From Monarcha castaneiventris obscurior (taxonomy: Eukaryota > Chordata > Aves > Passeriformes > Monarchidae): a stretch of DNA of 64,000 bases. Within the stretch, counting starts at the first letter, position 1. Every line of letters starts with the position of its first letter. Below, piece by piece: positions 1 to 12,326 of the stretch. Position numbers and translations under genes: made by a program. The notes under the pieces were generated by a model. It saw only the letters and a program-made list of their open reading frames with translations. It was not told the DNA's origin and ran no database searches. The stretch lies in assembly GCA_026261815.1 (NCBI GenBank), contig JAMPIT010000511.1:2961001-3025000 (forward strand), in the 5' to 3' direction.

Positions 1-112
1 AATGACCAGGAAGGGCTGGGATGAGGGCAAGACAGTCTTGATCAGCAGCAATGAGACTTCCAAGAAATGCTTTGTGAAACTATGACATTAGAGAATAAAT
101 AGAAATACTTAC

Positions 113-155
113 ATTTTTCTGTAATATCAAATACCGCATCAGATTTATCTTCAAA
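113..155 (-). CDS. ZMYM4: ZMYM4 coding exon 2 (partial gene, continues off the left edge)
   Basis: On the minus strand a good acceptor (pyrimidine run then TTACAG) precedes a 43-nt exon, followed by a GTAAGT donor. The exon opens in phase 0 and reads FEDKSDAVFDITEK plus one base. This parallels the human ZMYM4 segment FEQKSGAVFDEIVEN that directly follows its first-exon peptide, as I remember that protein. ZMYM4 is a large nuclear protein with MYM-type zinc fingers implicated in cell-morphology and cytoskeletal regulation; the zinc fingers are encoded further left, outside the window. The leftover base is T and the human residue at this point is Cys, which a T-starting codon completed by the next exon could give. 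Assignment rests on this short match, the matching exon phase and synteny with SFPQ. Confidence 0.72.
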
Positions 156-2484
156 CTGTAAAAAAGGAAAGCACTGTGTCATTGTCTTGGTCAGCTGCCA
201 TGTACTTTGCTAAAAAGTATCTGATCAAAACCAAAACCAAGCAGAAGGATCATAATTCCTCCTCCTCTTTCCTTCCTTGCCCCAAGCAAATTTTTATGAA
301 TTATGACTGTTATATCACTGAGAAGCCACGCTTACCCTAATGAGTTCAGAATACATAGAAAAGGCACACAAGGAAAATTTAGAAATAGTGCTGCTTCCCA
401 GAGGAGAGAGGGAAGGGAATGTCAATTTTCTCTTCTACTTGGGATACTGGTACCAGGTCAAGGCCACAGATTCTGCCCTGACACTCTGTGAGCCTTCATT
501 CCCTCTGAACATCATAAATGAAAACCAGGAGCACATGCAGCTCCCACTGCCATGGGCTGCACAGATCCATGGAACCTCTCCTACAGGGAATGTCCTCTTT
601 CCAGGAACAGGAAAATGTAATGCTTAACTTCCCAACACAGATGATGAGTGTCAGTGTGAGCATAATCAAAGAAAAACCAGATGATGACTAAGTGCTGTGC
701 AAACATCTGTCTGCATTAAACATCCTCTGACAGATGTTGACATTGATGGCATGCTTGGATGCTGCCTGGAAAAGAATAATTAAAGTTTCCTTCAGAATGT
801 CCAACACATTAGCAGCCTTCCTTTCTGCCCAAGAGATAACAGTAATTCATTTAAGCCCTCTCTCCTTTCTCTGCGTTGCCAGCTCTATACTTCCTTTCCT
901 GGTAGATCCTGCTCACACTGCAATTCTTAAGCCATCTTAGGGAAAGTAATGGGATTTGATAGCAAAGGGATGAGCCCTAATTTCATTTAACTCAAGTAAT
1001 TTAGTTGATAAATCCAGTATTTCTCAGGACTGGGAACTATCAGTGATGGGAACTATCTGTTTGGTAGCAGCCAGCTCTAGGAAAGGATGACAAATGTCCC
1101 AGAGGTCATTTGACAGCAAAAGTCCCTTTCCAATACCACTTGTATATCTACAGAGACAAGGTAGCTCCTTCAGCTTAACTGGACACACATGGAATAGTGA
1201 GGACCTGTCCAGCATGGTATCAAGTCAGTCGGACACTGCACCAGAACTTTCTAGTTTCTCTGAGCAGACCCTTGAGGCTGGAAAAGTGAAATACAGAACC
1301 AAAACAAACAAAAGTTACAGTTCCACAAGGCTGGTGCAAGTCTCCTCCCTGTAATTATCTACAGGGAAAAAGAGTAAAGAAACACCTCCCAGGAAGGTTT
1401 GCAAGGCCTGAACTCTGTTCCTGCTGTAATGAATCTCAGGAGTGTCTGGGAGATGGAGGTTTAATGTTGATCTAGAAGCCCATTCATAGTCAACTAAGTT
1501 TACACAGGTGTAACACTAATCCCCATAAATACTGGATATACCAAGTGCTCATACAAGCTGCCGAGGACAAGGACAGCAGAGGTAGGCTGCTTTTAGAGGA
1601 GAACATGGAAAGAAACTTGTTGCCATTTGATAATAGTATCAGAATATGAAGTTTTGGAAGGCAAAAACAATAGCCCAGGTCCTTGACTCTACACTGACCT
1701 TTTTCAATCCTTTTTTGCTTCCTGTCAGTAATTCTCTATCCTCTCCAAAAATGTCCCAACAGAATTTGATGGTAGGATGAAGGAAGTTTTCAGTTGAGAT
1801 GAAGCATGAGCTCATCCTTTTCTCTGAGTAGATTTGTATCAAAGTAATTCCTTAACTCTTTTGAGAGCCAGAGTACCTGTGGGAAAGTATTCCAGATCCT
1901 ATACAATCCTAGTTGCCTTATACATTCTAATCCTAGGTATTCCTCCTTCTCTTCCCATGGTAACAAATCTTTTGCCAACAGCTGACAACCCCAGGAATGC
2001 TCTTATTAGCAAAGGATACATTTTGTAGTGCGGATCTCTCTAACTGTTTCACTCAAAGAAACACTAACAGGCAACTCAGCAGAGGGGCCACCCGCAAGAG
2101 CACTAGGGACTCCCACAAATATTACGGTGAAGCTGGAAAACATTTACAATCTACCTGGACAGAATCCAAGACACTTTCCAAACACAAGGTCATCCTAGGC
2201 AAAAAACCAACCCTATTTTGTTTCTTTACTCATTATTTTGTGAGGCTATCAAAAAAAGAGATCATCTTGGATATCTTCTTTCAAAAGGTTTTCGAGTACA
2301 GAGGAAGATCTGTGTCTCTGGTCCAAAGCTTTCCCTGGAAACATTTACAAACCAGGAGCTCCAGCATCTGACAATACCAGCAGCCTTAGCTAAGCCACCA
2401 TCTAGTTTCTGACTGCGAACAGCATCAGAACTCCCACATAGTGTAAATTCAAAGGAAGAAAACCAGGGAAAAGTGTTTGGATGA

Positions 2485-2560
2485 TTGTGTGTGTGTTTGT
2501 GTGTGTGTGTGTACACATATGTATCTACAAACACATAAATATATATATATATATATATAT
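2485..2560. repeat. compound (TG)n ... (AT)n microsatellite
   Basis: An interrupted TG run covers about 2485-2512. After a short unique stretch, a near-perfect AT run of about 11 units follows at 2539-2560. It lies inside ZMYM4 intron 1. Confidence 0.95.
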
Positions 2561-4140
2561 CCCCAATGAATTACTCATTCTACAACTGGACTGCCCCTGA
2601 AATTAGAGCTTATATTTTTTTTCTGCATTAATGTGGGGTATTCTCTCGGTTTTACACTTCTAGTCCCTTCCCCAATGCTATTACAGTCTTTTTTAATGCC
2701 ATCTCAGGAGAAAATGTTGTAACCAGTTACATAAACACGTATCACTTTAATCAATCATGTATGTTAGCTTTTAACTGGATTATGGTCTTGTATTACACGG
2801 AAATGTGAACAACAACGCCCAACTCACTATTTCTATATTATTCTATTACAGTTCTGCAAGGCAGTTCCCTCTCTCCAGTCCTCATGCTTCCTCCTTTCAT
2901 TAGCCATCATCACCCTTAATTCCCTTTAATTCTTCTGCTCAGATTTTTAAAGATTTGGTGAGGAGTGGAGCAAAAGTACTTGAGGGGCAAACATGGAACT
3001 GATGGCATCTCCTCTGGGTCACTTTTGCCAGAACTAAGGAGAGGTACCTCAACACCCCACATTAAGTCCTGATTACTTCAAAAGGAAAGTATCAGCAACA
3101 GAGAGTTTTCTGTTCAAATACTAAGGCTTCAACTCTTCAACTCAGTCCTCAAAACACACTTGCAGTTGTAAAACAAAACTCAGTAATACAATATTCTAAA
3201 ACACCTCCATTACATCACCTTGGCTAATATTTGCCAGAGAATAATAATTTTTAGTGTTTTTAATAAGTTAACTCCGTAAGAGTTCAATACAGAGCAGATT
3301 AAGCTTAGGATTAGTGAAATTCAATGTTTTAGGCTATATCTTAGTGACTGCCTCATTAGCTAGCACTGCACACAAAGCGGTGCTCAGCCTACTCAGGTTG
3401 TAAAGAACGAATGAATGAAGTTAAATAAGAATACAGAGATGGTGGCAAAACAATGAGGTATTTCTGAAAGCAATGTGACTTGCTTAAAATTAACTACTCT
3501 ATAAATAGACAGCATTGCTTTTATTAAAAAAAAAATTCCACCAGATATGTCCCTGTTTTTTTATATATGTACATGAAAATCTAAGGGAGCAGTGACACAG
3601 CCTCAGCACCAACCTGCCTTTGCTGGGAGCAGGGGACAGAAGGACACTGTTTACACTTCAATACAATGTGCTAATTTGAAATAACTAACAGCTGATCTAT
3701 ACCTTAACAGTGTTCAACATTACCATGGCACCCATAAATCAAACAATTCATAGATTATTTTTGTGCAATATAAACAGAGAAGTTGCCTATGGCTGCAGTA
3801 TTGCTTTGTATGTAAAACAGAGAATTTTGTCAAAAAATAAAAAGTGTAACCACTTAACACACAGACACATCTTTCTAGTAAGCTTCTGAAGTTTGATCCT
3901 AGATTTTAATGCATCCATAAGCAAACTGTGGAAAGGAAGCAGATGTTAAGAGAACTGCAATTAAAAATAGTCAGAGACGATTCACAGTTTGCCTGTAGTT
4001 TCCTTGTCCCTTTATGCACAGTATAACCCCCACTCCAGAATTCATTCAACTGATAAGACATCATTTGAAACAAAAAAATAATAAAAAAGGAATTGAAATT
4101 TCAATCGCTATTCTTGAGGCAGGTGGGGTGAGCTCAGGAA

Positions 4141-4560
4141 GCATCCCCTGACCTTTCCCACATGACACGTCCCTGGCAGGGATGCCAGGCAGGCAGCCAA
4201 CCGCGCTGCACCTCTGCCACCGGAAAACTCCGCGGCATGTGCAGAATTACGCAGCGGGTCCTGCCAGAGCTGCTTCCCACTGAAACACAGCCAGCCCTAC
4301 GGATTCATACCTTCAGAGCACCTGGGGAGGGAAGAGAGAGGGTAACAAAGAGCCAGGCTGCTGCAGATACCTGCCACAGGAAAAGAAGGGCTGCGGCAGG
4401 AAGAGAACCCGGCGGGGTCACAGCCATAGAGCCGAGCGCAGCCGGGCCGGCAGAGCCCCCCCTAGCCGGCTCCGGGACCCCCGTCACTGCTGGGGACAGG
4501 GCACCCTCCCGCCTGGGAATGGCCACAGAGTCCCTCTGGGGGAGAGGGCGAGCATGAGCT
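4141..4560. promoter_or_regulatory. intronic CpG-rich patch in ZMYM4 intron 1
   Basis: About 400 bp of clearly higher GC and CpG density sit inside an AT-rich intron, with many CpGs between roughly 4200 and 4550. This could be an alternative promoter or an intronic regulatory element. On the minus strand a possible splice donor (AAG|GTATGA) lies near its left side. There is no direct evidence of transcription. Confidence 0.35.
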
Positions 4561-5222
4561 CAGCAGGTTGAGTGTCTGAGGCTTCCCTGAGCCGTGTTGA
4601 ACACTTGAATAGATTATTTTTAATCTAGTCTAAGGGTAATACAGTGGAGATGGTGATGGGAGTTTTTAAAGGCAAATCTCAAACAAGCTCCAGTACCTGT
4701 TAAAAAGCAGGCATTTCCCAGCTCCTTGTGGCTCCCTATATTCTGTTCAAGAGATAGTTTTACCTTGCATCTCACACATCTTCAATTTTTAAGTGTCAGG
4801 ACAGAAGATTTAGGCATGTCCTGCTCCCCTTCCATTTCTGTGTTTTAAGAATTCTGGACTATTCACCAGAAATCACAGGGAGCAGTTCAGCATGGAAGTT
4901 TATCGTCCCTTTCTGTCACCAGTTTTTTCTAATATTCCCGAGCTTTTGGAATATTTACAGGCCAATTCCAAACAAACCTTATAGTTTCCATACCCACCCA
5001 TCATGCACACACAATCTGCACACGGTTACCAACATATATGGGGCCAAGATCAATCTGTCAAACACACAGGAAGTCACAGCGAGACTTATTTTTTCTGGAA
5101 TATTGGTGTGTTTAATCTATACCTACAAAAATCACAGTGGGATCCAAGCCCTTCTCCCATTCACCCACAAAATCATGGATTTGAAAAGGAAGCAGCTCCA
5201 CAGGTCAAGGTTTCACCTTGCA

Positions 5223-5462
5223 ATCACAGAATCCCAGACTGATTTGGGTTGGAAGGGACCTTAAAGACCATCTTGTTTCAAACCCTGGCACGGGCAGGGA
5301 CACCTTCCACTATCCCAGGCTGCTCCAAGCCCCATCCAGCCTGGCCTTGGACACTTCCAGGGATCCAGGGACAGCCACAGCTTCTCTGGACAACCTGTGC
5401 CAGGGTCTCACCACCCTCACAGGGAAGAATTTCTCCCTAATATTTGTTATTAACAACCAATT
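5223..5462 (-). mobile_element. CR1 LINE fragment, 3' end, minus orientation
   Basis: The plus strand begins TCACAGAATCCCAGACTG and continues through GGAAGGGACCTTAAAG. It then follows the reverse complement of the CR1 3' region (CCATCCAGCCTGGCCTTGGA and so on). It is a 5'-truncated, non-coding copy of the kind abundant in bird genomes. Confidence 0.93.
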
Positions 5463-7684
5463 TCCTTGCAATGGTCTTTGCAAAGACACAAGATTTTGAT
5501 GTGCTGATCGTTGAGCTTTGCAAATTAAGAAACACACACAGACACAAACCACACAGCAAGCAAACAAACCAAGACATCCACAAGAAAGACTTTCTTTTCA
5601 AACAAAGAACTTCTTCCCTCAAAACCTCACCCCTGGCTCTGTGCTGAACTTCTCTGCTGCTAGTAAGACACAACCACTAAGGCTGGGATTTTGCTTACAC
5701 TAAGGCTGTAAATAAGCTGAAATAAAAATAATTCCAGTTTCTCACAGCATAAGGCAGGAAAACTAAATGGAAATTACAAGGATGTAAAAATCCCCAAGAT
5801 CAGAGCAGGGTCTGCGTGACAATATGTATGTTTATGCTGTGATGCTCAGTAGCTACTTACTCCAAATCAAGTGTTTCAGTTCAGTTACATATTTTAGCTT
5901 ATTCCACAAGCAGGCCAGCACTGCCCAGATCATAAATGTGTACTTTTGGCCAAAGCTTTCAAAAGTACGGCTAGTGAGAAGATTATGTTCTGCAAGGCAT
6001 GGAATCCCCATAATTCCATTTAGCTCAGAAGCTGAACAGCTCATTAAGAGAGAGCCATCAACGCGGCTTTTAGGGAAAGCCAGTCCATGGAATACAACTA
6101 AGAAGTACCAAGGATGACGATCCAGGGTGGAGGAGCAGCACTAGGAACATCACTCAGGAAGATCATTCTACTCAGTGTCTCTTCCAGTAAGATGATTAAC
6201 TATGTTAGTAATTAGTTGCTACTAGCTATATTATTAAGAGGAAGAAAGAAACCCCAACCCACTGTAAATTAATTTTAAAGACAGTGAACTGTCTGAACCT
6301 GAAGTTCTCTGCTTGTCATTAGAATCTGTCGTCAATTAAGAAATCCACAAGATGGTTTTGTGCACAAATTGGGAAAATTTACAGCTGTAGCACCTTTTGC
6401 TTATTGACAAATACAGCAGGACCATCTCCTGCCCAGCCTGGTTTGTGTTCCCAGCCCCACACTGGTGACTTGGCTCAGCTCCATCAGGTACTGCAAGTCC
6501 TTTCCCTTCTCCTAAGAGTTCAGTGCCAACAGCAATTGATGGTGCAAATGGGAGAGCCTGGATGTACATCCAATTCTCTCTATTTCAGTACTTTTTTCCT
6601 TAAAGAGACAAAATATGCATTTCCTTCTTCTAAGTACCTTCCTAACTCTGGCTTCCTTTTTGCGTTTTCCACAATTAAACACAATAAAATCCTGTTAACA
6701 GCCTGTGTTAACTGTACTTCATAAAGCTTTCTGAGCAAACAGCACCATTTAAAGATGAATTTCAATACAGATGAAATATTTTCATGTACTTTCAACCCTT
6801 TTAAGAAATATCAAGATTCACAAAAGTACACAAATAAGTTATTAAAAAAATAATAATAAAAAAGGAAGTACTCCAAAATGTCCCCTGTGGGAATAACTCT
6901 GTATAGTTGTGCTAATTCTGTTTCAAGTTCTTCTCACCTAAATTTAGACAACTAAACATTAGTTTATTAGGCTAATGATTCAGGTTTCCTCTCTTTCCAA
7001 AGGAAATTAAGGAATTCTGGCAGCAGCAATTTATCCTGCCATGCGACTGTGGACCAGCTCTCAAAACAGAAAAAGACCAAATGTAGAATTAAAATCTTGG
7101 CTTTGTCACCAAAAATCTGATGTATTAAACTTTGGTTATAACAGCAATTGGTTATAATACATTTTTCACTAAAAAATTCTAAATCACAAAACACTTTAAA
7201 ACTATCTAATGTAGAGGTAACCCCTATAGTACTTCAAGGTACTTTTAAAATTAAACAAATTTATCTAAAGCAGTAGGAAACATGGTAACGAAAATTAAAT
7301 AGATTACCGTCATTCTTCAATCAGTAGTTACAGAAAGGACAGACACATTACACAATTTTTGGATCAATATCAACATGGTAAAGCAAGTTACAGTCTCTTG
7401 AACTTTTTGTTTCCCTTGAAATTTCTGGGGAGCACTTCCAGAGGAAAAGAGAATGGCACGACAGGCAGAACACAGGCTAAGAGTGTTACAAGCAACAGCA
7501 TGGGTGAGGTCCAAGAGCTCTTAGGCCACACTCATGGAATGGATGATGGAAATCATCTGAACCAAGTCAGTCATTGACAGAAAACCTTGAAGTTCTTGAG
7601 AGAAAACTTCCTATAAGACTTACTTAGGGAAAGGCCAACAGCAGTTGGAATGTCTGGAAAGAATGAGGGGATACAAGAGTCATC

Positions 7685-7750
7685 AATCACAGAATCACAG
7701 GATGGTTTGGATTGGAAAGGACCTTAAAGATCATCCAGTTCCAACCCCAA
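7685..7750 (-). mobile_element. very short CR1 3'-end fragment, minus orientation
   Basis: About 65 bp match the extreme CR1 3' end in reverse complement (AATCACAGAATCACAGGATG, then GGACCTTAAAGATCATCCAG). Beyond this the similarity stops, so the copy is strongly 5'-truncated. Confidence 0.9.
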
Positions 7751-10251
7751 ATGAGAGAAAAGTTGACATAAACACTTCAAAAACATTGCAAGTGATTTCA
7801 GAATTAAATTCCACGATCCTAATCATGCAAAGGGCCTTGAAGTGGGCACAAAAAGATGACTTAACTTTCTGTATTTTACACAATGTGAAAAGTCTTAATG
7901 TAGATGCCTGGGATCCATTATGCTTATTTTTCGAAAGAGAATTCAAAGATTCTGACATCAAAACATCCTTTGAGAGGTGCACAAGCCTTGGCAGAGACAC
8001 GTTTTTATCAACTTCGTACCATCCTGGAGTAATTCAGCAACAAAACTTTCTAAATGAGATGATCTCCTTCCATTTTTAATTGTGGTCATTCAAAATCAAA
8101 AATCTTTTGCAAACACCTGTTTTATTGATGTAGACACCCAAGTGTTCACCTGTTCACACCAAATTAATTTCCGAGAGAGAGCCCAAGTGTCAAATTTCAG
8201 TACAGCCCAAACTGTCTCGTCTAGGGCCAAGGAGTTATAGAGAACTGCTGTAAATAAATGAACATTCCAGTCAAAACAATTAATTGTTCAAGACAATGAT
8301 ATTATACACAAATTAAAGTTGAATTGCCATAAATATTTTTATAAACTACATAAAAACATACTAGCAGACACTTTTCAAGTTAATATTGATCTTATGTAGC
8401 ACACTTGAAAGTCAAATATGCTAAATGTTTTCCTTAGCATATACAACAGTTTTGATTTAGGGCAGAAATTAACCTGCTCTAAAACGATTTACCTATAAAA
8501 ACTTACCAAAACTATTAAAAATCAAATTATACAAACTTCCATCAGTCTTAGCCTGGCAAAAACTTTATTCCTTAGTTTGTTTCTCATTCATGGATTGAAT
8601 TAAAAGATGGTGACTGCTTATCCATGGAATTTGCAACATGCCAGTTTCAGTGTGTGCTTCTGGAGTAATTGCAGAAGATTCTAATACCAAAAAGAACAAT
8701 CCTGAAAACACCACCAAATGCTAAGCTCCTGTCTGAAGAAATCATTAAATTAGGCGTTATTTTCTCCACACAAAAGAAAATAATTTTTATAAGAAATGCT
8801 TGTTATGCCTTAGGCACAAGACTTGGAAGAATTCAAAATCATGACCTCCTGTAGAATGGGAACTGGGCCACTATGGGGAAGAGAACTGGAATATGCAGGT
8901 CTTCCGTGACCTCATTAATTATTAGGAGATCTCTGTGTGCTGGATTTACAGTTTGCTAATCTCACTCTTCACAGGCTCCATCAGCCTTTGGAGCAGCCCA
9001 GGATTCACTTCTCCCCATGTTTCTCAAGAACATCTTGATCCAAAACTGGCTTTGGGATGATGCCTCACTGGCAAGTTGTGCTTCTTCTTTCCTAAGTCAC
9101 CTGCCCAGGGCAACACCACTTTCCTGGACCATTCCTAAATTTTACTGAAGAAGTTCTCTGCTTCAGCAAGAGCAGAGAACATTGTCAATGCCAACAGCAT
9201 GGGAAGCTTTCCATAACCTATGGGGACATGTGGAGCAATAACTGATGGCGACTTCCAGACTTGGCACCCAGGGAATAATTAGCCAATAGATAGAGAAATT
9301 ATTTTTCCTGAGATCAATGAAGATGATACGGAATGGATGATACTTGTTATTCCTCAGTGGATAACTGACAAACTTGAGAAGAAAAAAGGCAATGTTCTCT
9401 TTTTCTTCAGGTGACACCAAGTAACTCTACAGATAAATGGAGCACATCAAGGCAATGAGCACAAAGAGACCAGAGACATTAGGACAGACTGCACGACCTC
9501 TGAGCAACCTGCTCCAACACGTGACTGTCCTCATGGTGTAAAAGTGTTTCCTTATGTCCACTAACACTTCAATCATTGGCAATGAAGTTTAACTCAAGAT
9601 TTCTCAAGTTACCATCCTACATACGCAGCCACTTCCCTTCAAACTTCTTGCAGCTAGCCAATATTTGATTCCCCCAAAGACCTGCATGCTTATGTACTAT
9701 CTGTGACCAATTCCACAAAATTCCTGGAGCCTGTAAATAAAGTGCTTGAAAGACACAGGTCTGAGAAATTCACAGATCATGTTCATTCCCTAACTGCAGA
9801 GTAGTCAGACATCAACACAACTCACCCAGTGAGACCCTGGGAGGTCATGTGCTGCTTGGTAACAATTAGTTTCAGTGTAATCACAAGTTTCAAGTTCCCT
9901 GATACAAATACAGCAATTAAACTTCTCTCTCATGCACCAATGGAAAACTTGAGCCTCTGCTCTTGTCTTTCCCAAGGCTGGAGAATGGGAAAGCTTCTTC
10001 ATCTTTGGGAAAAGGGAGCTGGACAGCTCAGTCTTGTATTGGGCTATGGACTCTTCCACCCAAGCACAAACATGACTTAACCTCATTCCTGGCAGAAAGC
10101 TTTCAACCAAACACTACATGTGTGCAAGAAAGAGGACTGGAGTCATAGCAAGATTATTTTCATCACTGCCTAAAACATTCACCTGTGGTTCCTTCACAGC
10201 TACAAAGTACTGGCCACAAAGAACCTTCCACTGGTTTAAGAGATGAAGCAA

Positions 10252-10316
10252 TTCTTCAAATGAAGTTGGACTTGATCATCTTGGAGGTGTCTTCCAACCT
10301 TAATGATTCTGTGATT
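10252..10316 (+). mobile_element. short CR1 3'-end fragment, plus orientation
   Basis: The sequence runs GTTGGACTTGATCATCTTGG, then TTCCAACCTTAATGATTCTG, ending in GATTCTGTGATTCC. This is the typical CR1 terminus with its short terminal repeat. Only the last 65 bp or so remain. Confidence 0.85.
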
Positions 10317-10443
10317 CCAAATAGATACAGACATGTATACAAATAGTACAGACATGTGCTTACAGACCAAGAGGTGACAATGATGGCCCAAGTTGTGACA
10401 ACGAAGGACCAAGAGCTGGGATGTGCATGGCTAAAGGTACTGG

Positions 10444-10556
10444 CACAAGGGTTACAGGCAAGTGCTGAAAGGGCCATGGCTAATGGAAGTCACACAAGGG
10501 TTACAGGCAAGTCCTGGGATGGCCATGGCTAACAGAAGTCACACAATGGTTACAGC
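10444..10556. repeat. 49-bp tandem repeat, about 2.3 copies
   Basis: Units begin CACAAGGGTTACAGGCAAGT at 10444 and 10493, and a third partial unit starts at 10542 (CACAATGGTTACAG). The full copies differ at a few bases. The repeat lies about 0.35 kb downstream of the ZMYM4 start, within intron 1. Confidence 0.9.
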
Positions 10557-10908
10557 CTGAGCACCCAAGAACTGGATGGTGCTGCCATCTTGACTCACTC
10601 TGGCCTGACATGGACAACTGAAATAGAGGAGCAGCAAGGACGTCGTGCTTTAAACAGAGAGACGGACGGTAACGACAGCTCCTGGTTAGCTGCAAGTTTA
10701 TTATTTAAGTGATGCCAAGACGCTCACGGCGATGATGCCTGGACTGTCCTGGGGGAGAGAAAGCTGAAGGGCCCCGAGGCCGGAGGGGCAACGCTGCCGG
10801 CCTGGGGCCAGGCAGCTCGTGCGGCTCGGTGCCCCCGGGACCCCGGCGGGGCCGCGCCTCGCCCGCCGCATCCCGCCCCCGCCCGCGCCCCCCGCGCCCC
10901 CCACTCAC

Positions 10909-10950
10909 CCTGCCGCGGGGGCCGGGCCCCTCCTCCTTGGCCTCCGCCAT
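10909..10950 (-). CDS. ZMYM4: ZMYM4 coding exon 1 (start codon)
   Basis: On the minus strand ATG at 10950-10948 opens MAEAKEEGPGPRGR and runs into a GTGAGT donor at 10908-10903. Human ZMYM4 starts MAE...GPRKR and, as here, the exon ends in phase 0 after an Arg, before the FEQKSG-type exon found at 113-155. The upstream CpG island and position next to divergent SFPQ fit. Start choice: this ATG has the conserved MAE opening. An in-frame ATG 51 bases upstream also exists but lies in non-conserved, GC-rich leader sequence. Confidence 0.72.
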
Positions 10951-11182
10951 GTTGCGCCCCCCCTCAGCTGTCCCAGCCCGGGGCGAGGGGCCGGGGGTCA
11001 CTCCCTCTCAGCCTCCCCCGCGCTCCGGGGGGCGGCGGCTCCGGGGGGCTCTGCGGCGCGGCGGGCAGGGCTGAGGGGGGGGCCCGGCGGCTCCCCGAAG
11101 GTGGCGGGGGGGGGGTCGGACCCACCAGGCCGCGGCCGCTGCTACCGGAGCTGCCCCAACCAGCCCAGCGCGGGGCCGCTCC

Positions 11183-11224
11183 GCGCATGCGTCGCGCGCC
11201 TGCGCGCGCCCGCGCAGGCGCGGC
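11183..11224. promoter_or_regulatory. cluster of NRF1-like motifs
   Basis: The stretch contains CGCGCATGCGTC followed by alternating GC runs that include CTGCGCGC and GCGCAGGCGC. These fit the palindromic NRF1 recognition pattern found in housekeeping promoters. The site is about 235-275 bp upstream of the ZMYM4 ATG. Confidence 0.55.
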
Positions 11225-11769
11225 GGGGGCTCGGCGGTGCCGCGGGGTCGGGGGTGCCCCCGGGGCGGGGAGGGGGGGACGCTCCGGGATCCCGCGGGGG
11301 GAGCGGCTCGGGAGCTCCGCGACCGTCACGGAGCTGCCAGTGGCGATACGGGGGAGGTGACCTCGTGCTGTGGCTGCCAGAGCTGTCGCCGTGGCGGCAG
11401 GTGGTCGGTGGTTTCTTGGCTCCTCACGCACCGCCGGGGTGAGGGCCCGCGCAGCACGGCCAGGCCACAGCACCGCCCTCACGGCCTCGCGCCCCCATGG
11501 CGCCCACCTCACCTGTTCCGCTTCTTGTGCCTCTGCTGCGTCATTCGTGAATTAAGTCATATTGACTTAAGTAATTTCTTACTGAATTTAACATTTGTTG
11601 ATACTGTTGCAAAATGTAGAATATGGAAAAATTTTCTTAACGATGTTCTGTGATGTTTGATGATGTGTGCTTTCAAGCCTCATCAACAAGAAGGGAGATT
11701 TTATCCGTGGAACAAATAGCAGCTCACAAGCTCTAAGTGATGTCCAGGTGTTAGGAAAACAAGTTGTTG

Positions 11770-12300
11770 TTGGTAGAGTTGCCTTGTTAATGTTTAGGCC
11801 TGGACATGCTTCATGATCTCAGACCTGGAGGGAGTTTAACAAAGCTTGGGGAGAAGGATGTACCACTGATGGTGGACACAGGGAATGCACAGTTGATGGG
11901 TCACAAAGACATCTGGCAGAACTGTCAAGATAAAGAATAAACTAATAAACCCAACCTGGCAACTGTGCTGAATCAACTCCAGCCAGGTAAAGGGTAATTC
12001 TGGCAGGGGGAGGTCACAACCACCAAGTCATGGACCACTGATCCAAGAAACCACCAACCCAAAAGAAGAGAAACACTGAGCATGGCACTAATTATAATGA
12101 GAAGCAAGAGAATCATTAACCAATAGAAGATAGAACTCCAATTAAAAGAGAAGTATGTAACTCTAGCCAATGAACACTGATAGCTTAGTAAGAAAACATT
12201 TGAAACTGTGTGAGTTACAGGTTACTGAGTTTTTTTATTGTGAGCAATTTCGGATGTTCCCAGCACCCACAAGTTGATAAGGATGGTGTGTTCCTGTCTC
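11770..12300. mobile_element. possible decayed LTR-like block
   Basis: The block has the texture of an old avian retroviral LTR: a region around AATAAACTAATAAA, then AATTAAAAGAGAAG and a GAGCAATTTCGGATGTTCCC stretch that resembles a U5 end. No paired LTR, primer-binding site or coding remnant was seen, so this is tentative. Comparison with a bird repeat library would settle it. Confidence 0.22.
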
Positions 12301-12326
12301 TTTAATAATTAAATAATTTATCTGCT

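Larger units (their letters stand above)
156..10908 (-). other. ZMYM4: ZMYM4 intron 1
   Basis: This 10.75 kb AT-rich interval lies between the two ZMYM4 exons. It holds a TG/AT microsatellite, three CR1 fragments, a CpG-rich patch at 4141-4560 and a 49-bp tandem repeat near the promoter end, listed separately. Open reading frames here are short, lack matching splice signals and show no recognisable domains. I see no other gene. Confidence 0.6.
10740..11500 (-). promoter_or_regulatory. ZMYM4: CpG island / ZMYM4 promoter region
   Basis: A dense CpG island begins at the ZMYM4 first coding exon and extends about 550 bp upstream of its ATG on the minus strand. At 11183-11224 it contains overlapping NRF1-like motifs (GCGCATGCGT, CTGCGCGC, GCGCAGGCG). 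No TATA box is evident, as expected of a housekeeping CpG-island promoter. The transcription start cannot be fixed from sequence alone. Long GC-rich open frames across the island on both strands are composition artefacts. Confidence 0.75.

Noticed and set aside
7645..8079. 144-aa plus-strand frame
   Set aside because: It starts in a CR1 fragment and continues in AT-rich intron sequence; no homology recognised.
9495..9575. Possible very old CR1 piece (…GCTCCAACACGTGACTG…GTGTTTCCTTATGTCC)
   Set aside because: Faint resemblance to CR1 reverse complement, but too degraded to support without a repeat search.
10705..11512. Long open frames (up to 207 aa) on both strands across the ZMYM4 CpG island
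   Set aside because: Stop-poor frames expected from very high GC; low-complexity Arg/Pro/Ala/Gly translations with no domain. Only the 14-codon ZMYM4 exon is supported.
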